A DNA stretch of 64,000 bases from Herpetosiphon llansteffanensis. Its GTDB lineage: Bacteria; Chloroflexota; Chloroflexia; Chloroflexales; Herpetosiphonaceae. This document shows positions 63,467 through 64,000 of this stretch, piece after piece; position 1 is the first letter of the stretch, and each line of letters starts with the position of its first letter. The notes beneath the pieces are model-generated. The model was not told where the DNA came from. It did not search any database and was given only the letters and a program-made list of their open reading frames with translations. The stretch covers positions 1 to 64,000 of the forward strand of contig NZ_PUBZ01000158.1 of NCBI RefSeq assembly GCF_003205875.1. Direction: 5' to 3'. The translations under genes and the position numbers were made by a program.

Positions 63467-64000
63467 ATGCCACGCAAACCAACTAAGCCCAATCGGCAGC
63501 CAGCCAGCCAGCAACGCCCTGCCAAACGCACCGATCGAAACGATCGCTCAAATAACTATGGTCGCAAACTTCCGGCTCAAGCCCAAAAGCCTGCACCAGT
63601 TGTTGAGCAAACAGTTTTGCCCGACATCGTTAAAGAAATTCGCCAATTGCGCTCGCGCGATGCCCGCGATCGGACTGGAACCTACTATATTGAAGGCGCA
63701 CGGATTGTTGCCCAAGCGATTAATGCTGGCTTGCCAATTGAAATTGGGGCCATTTCGCTGGAGCTTCTTTCGCGTACCGAGCACTCCAACGAAACCGTCA
63801 GTGCCTTGCGCAAAGCTGCCAAACAAATGGTTGAGCTTTCGATTAGCGCTTTTTCGGGCATCTCATTCAAAGAAAATCTCCAAGGCATCGGGGCGGTTGT
63901 TAAGTTGGAGCAAGAACCATTAAGCAACGTACAATTGACTGATCGGCCTTGGGTTGCGTTGAACGGGGTTGGTAATCCTGGTAACTTGGGCGCAATTATG
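63467..64000 (+). CDS. SpoU/TrmH-family RNA methyltransferase, cut by the window end
   Basis: The visible 178 codons start with a basic, disordered tail (KPTKPNRQPASQQRPAKRTD). A SpoU substrate-binding domain follows, with RTGTYYIEGARIVAQAINAG, and the beginning of the methyltransferase knot, ALNGVGNPGNLGAIM. This matches 23S rRNA 2'-O-methyltransferase and TrmH-type proteins. The knot and its SAM site lie beyond base 64000, so this is only the N-terminal part. A GGGAGAA site lies about 13 bases upstream, a little far from the ATG. It is 102 bp after the GH43 gene on the same strand. Confidence 0.88.
   Translation, partial: MPRKPTKPNRQPASQQRPAKRTDRNDRSNNYGRKLPAQAQKPAPVVEQTVLPDIVKEIRQLRSRDARDRTGTYYIEGARIVAQAINAGLPIEIGAISLELLSRTEHSNETVSALRKAAKQMVELSISAFSGISFKENLQGIGAVVKLEQEPLSNVQLTDRPWVALNGVGNPGNLGAIM

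Noticed and set aside
63381-63923. 180-codon plus-strand frame near the right edge
   Set aside because: It overlaps, in another frame, the SpoU/TrmH methyltransferase that begins at 63467 and shows family motifs up to the window end.

Overview
The window is about 50% G+C bacterial chromosome. It most resembles a filamentous, gliding member of the Chloroflexota such as Herpetosiphon. This is inferred from the mix of large secreted glycan hydrolases, SpoIIE/GAF regulators, a cyclase-AAA-TPR regulator, a short C-terminal LPLITK tail of a kind I associate with exported Chloroflexota proteins, and dispersed CCACGAA/CCACAGATT intergenic repeats. No 16S rRNA or other decisive marker is present, so genus level is inference.

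Layout. (1) 1-2.2 kb: a CRISPR array with 37-bp repeats, in which a block of 12 repeat-spacer units (905 bp) is perfectly duplicated in tandem. No cas genes lie in the 62 kb to its right. (2) 2.2-11 kb: an SRPBCC/ArsR pair; a four-gene cluster (P-loop kinase, VOC protein, unknown protein, alpha/beta hydrolase); small membrane proteins; two tandem coiled-coil small proteins behind a leader hairpin; decayed genes; tRNA-Gly; and a FixH/YtkA-like lipoprotein pair. (3) 11-17.3 kb: aspS, then a membrane-microdomain cluster (NfeD/YqiJ-like protein, flotillin, DAK2-like protein). (4) 17.3-20.9 kb: an MFS exporter, an AraC regulator and a SpoIIE phosphatase. (5) 21-24 kb: a secreted GH9 cellulase. (6) 24-29.7 kb: a five-gene operon encoding a complete partner-switching module (STAS; HATPase-STAS fusion; GAF-SpoIIE phosphatase) followed by a reductase and a methyltransferase. 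(7) 29.8-34.3 kb: a META lipoprotein, a TetR regulator with its target epimerase (identical operators before both), and an S9 peptidase. (8) 34.5-47 kb: a GH81 beta-1,3-glucanase with ricin and CBM56 modules, a cyclase-AAA-TPR regulator, a GH3 beta-glucosidase and a secreted propeller protein. (9) 47-57.9 kb: a conserved hypothetical, an aldehyde dehydrogenase, a multi-PAS hybrid histidine kinase, and a self-sufficient CYP102-type P450 divergent from its TetR regulator. (10) 57.9-64 kb: GH2 and GH43 glycosidases, a methyltransferase, and the start of a SpoU/TrmH rRNA methyltransferase cut by the window end.

The GH9, GH81, GH3, GH2 and GH43 enzymes together fit stepwise breakdown of external beta-glucans, xylans and galactosides. 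The regulators (SpoIIE/STAS/HATPase, multi-PAS kinase, cyclase-AAA) fit a developmentally complex, surface-living organism. The TetR-P450-aldehyde dehydrogenase neighbourhood suggests fatty acid or aldehyde metabolism.

Features most worth a second look: the duplicated CRISPR block with terminator-like spacers; a short conserved leader/terminator element found twice with a compensatory base-pair change; the fused HATPase-STAS switch; the face-to-face P450/TetR promoters whose -35 boxes each lie inside an operator; and the dispersed repeat family with a 178-bp tandem duplication.
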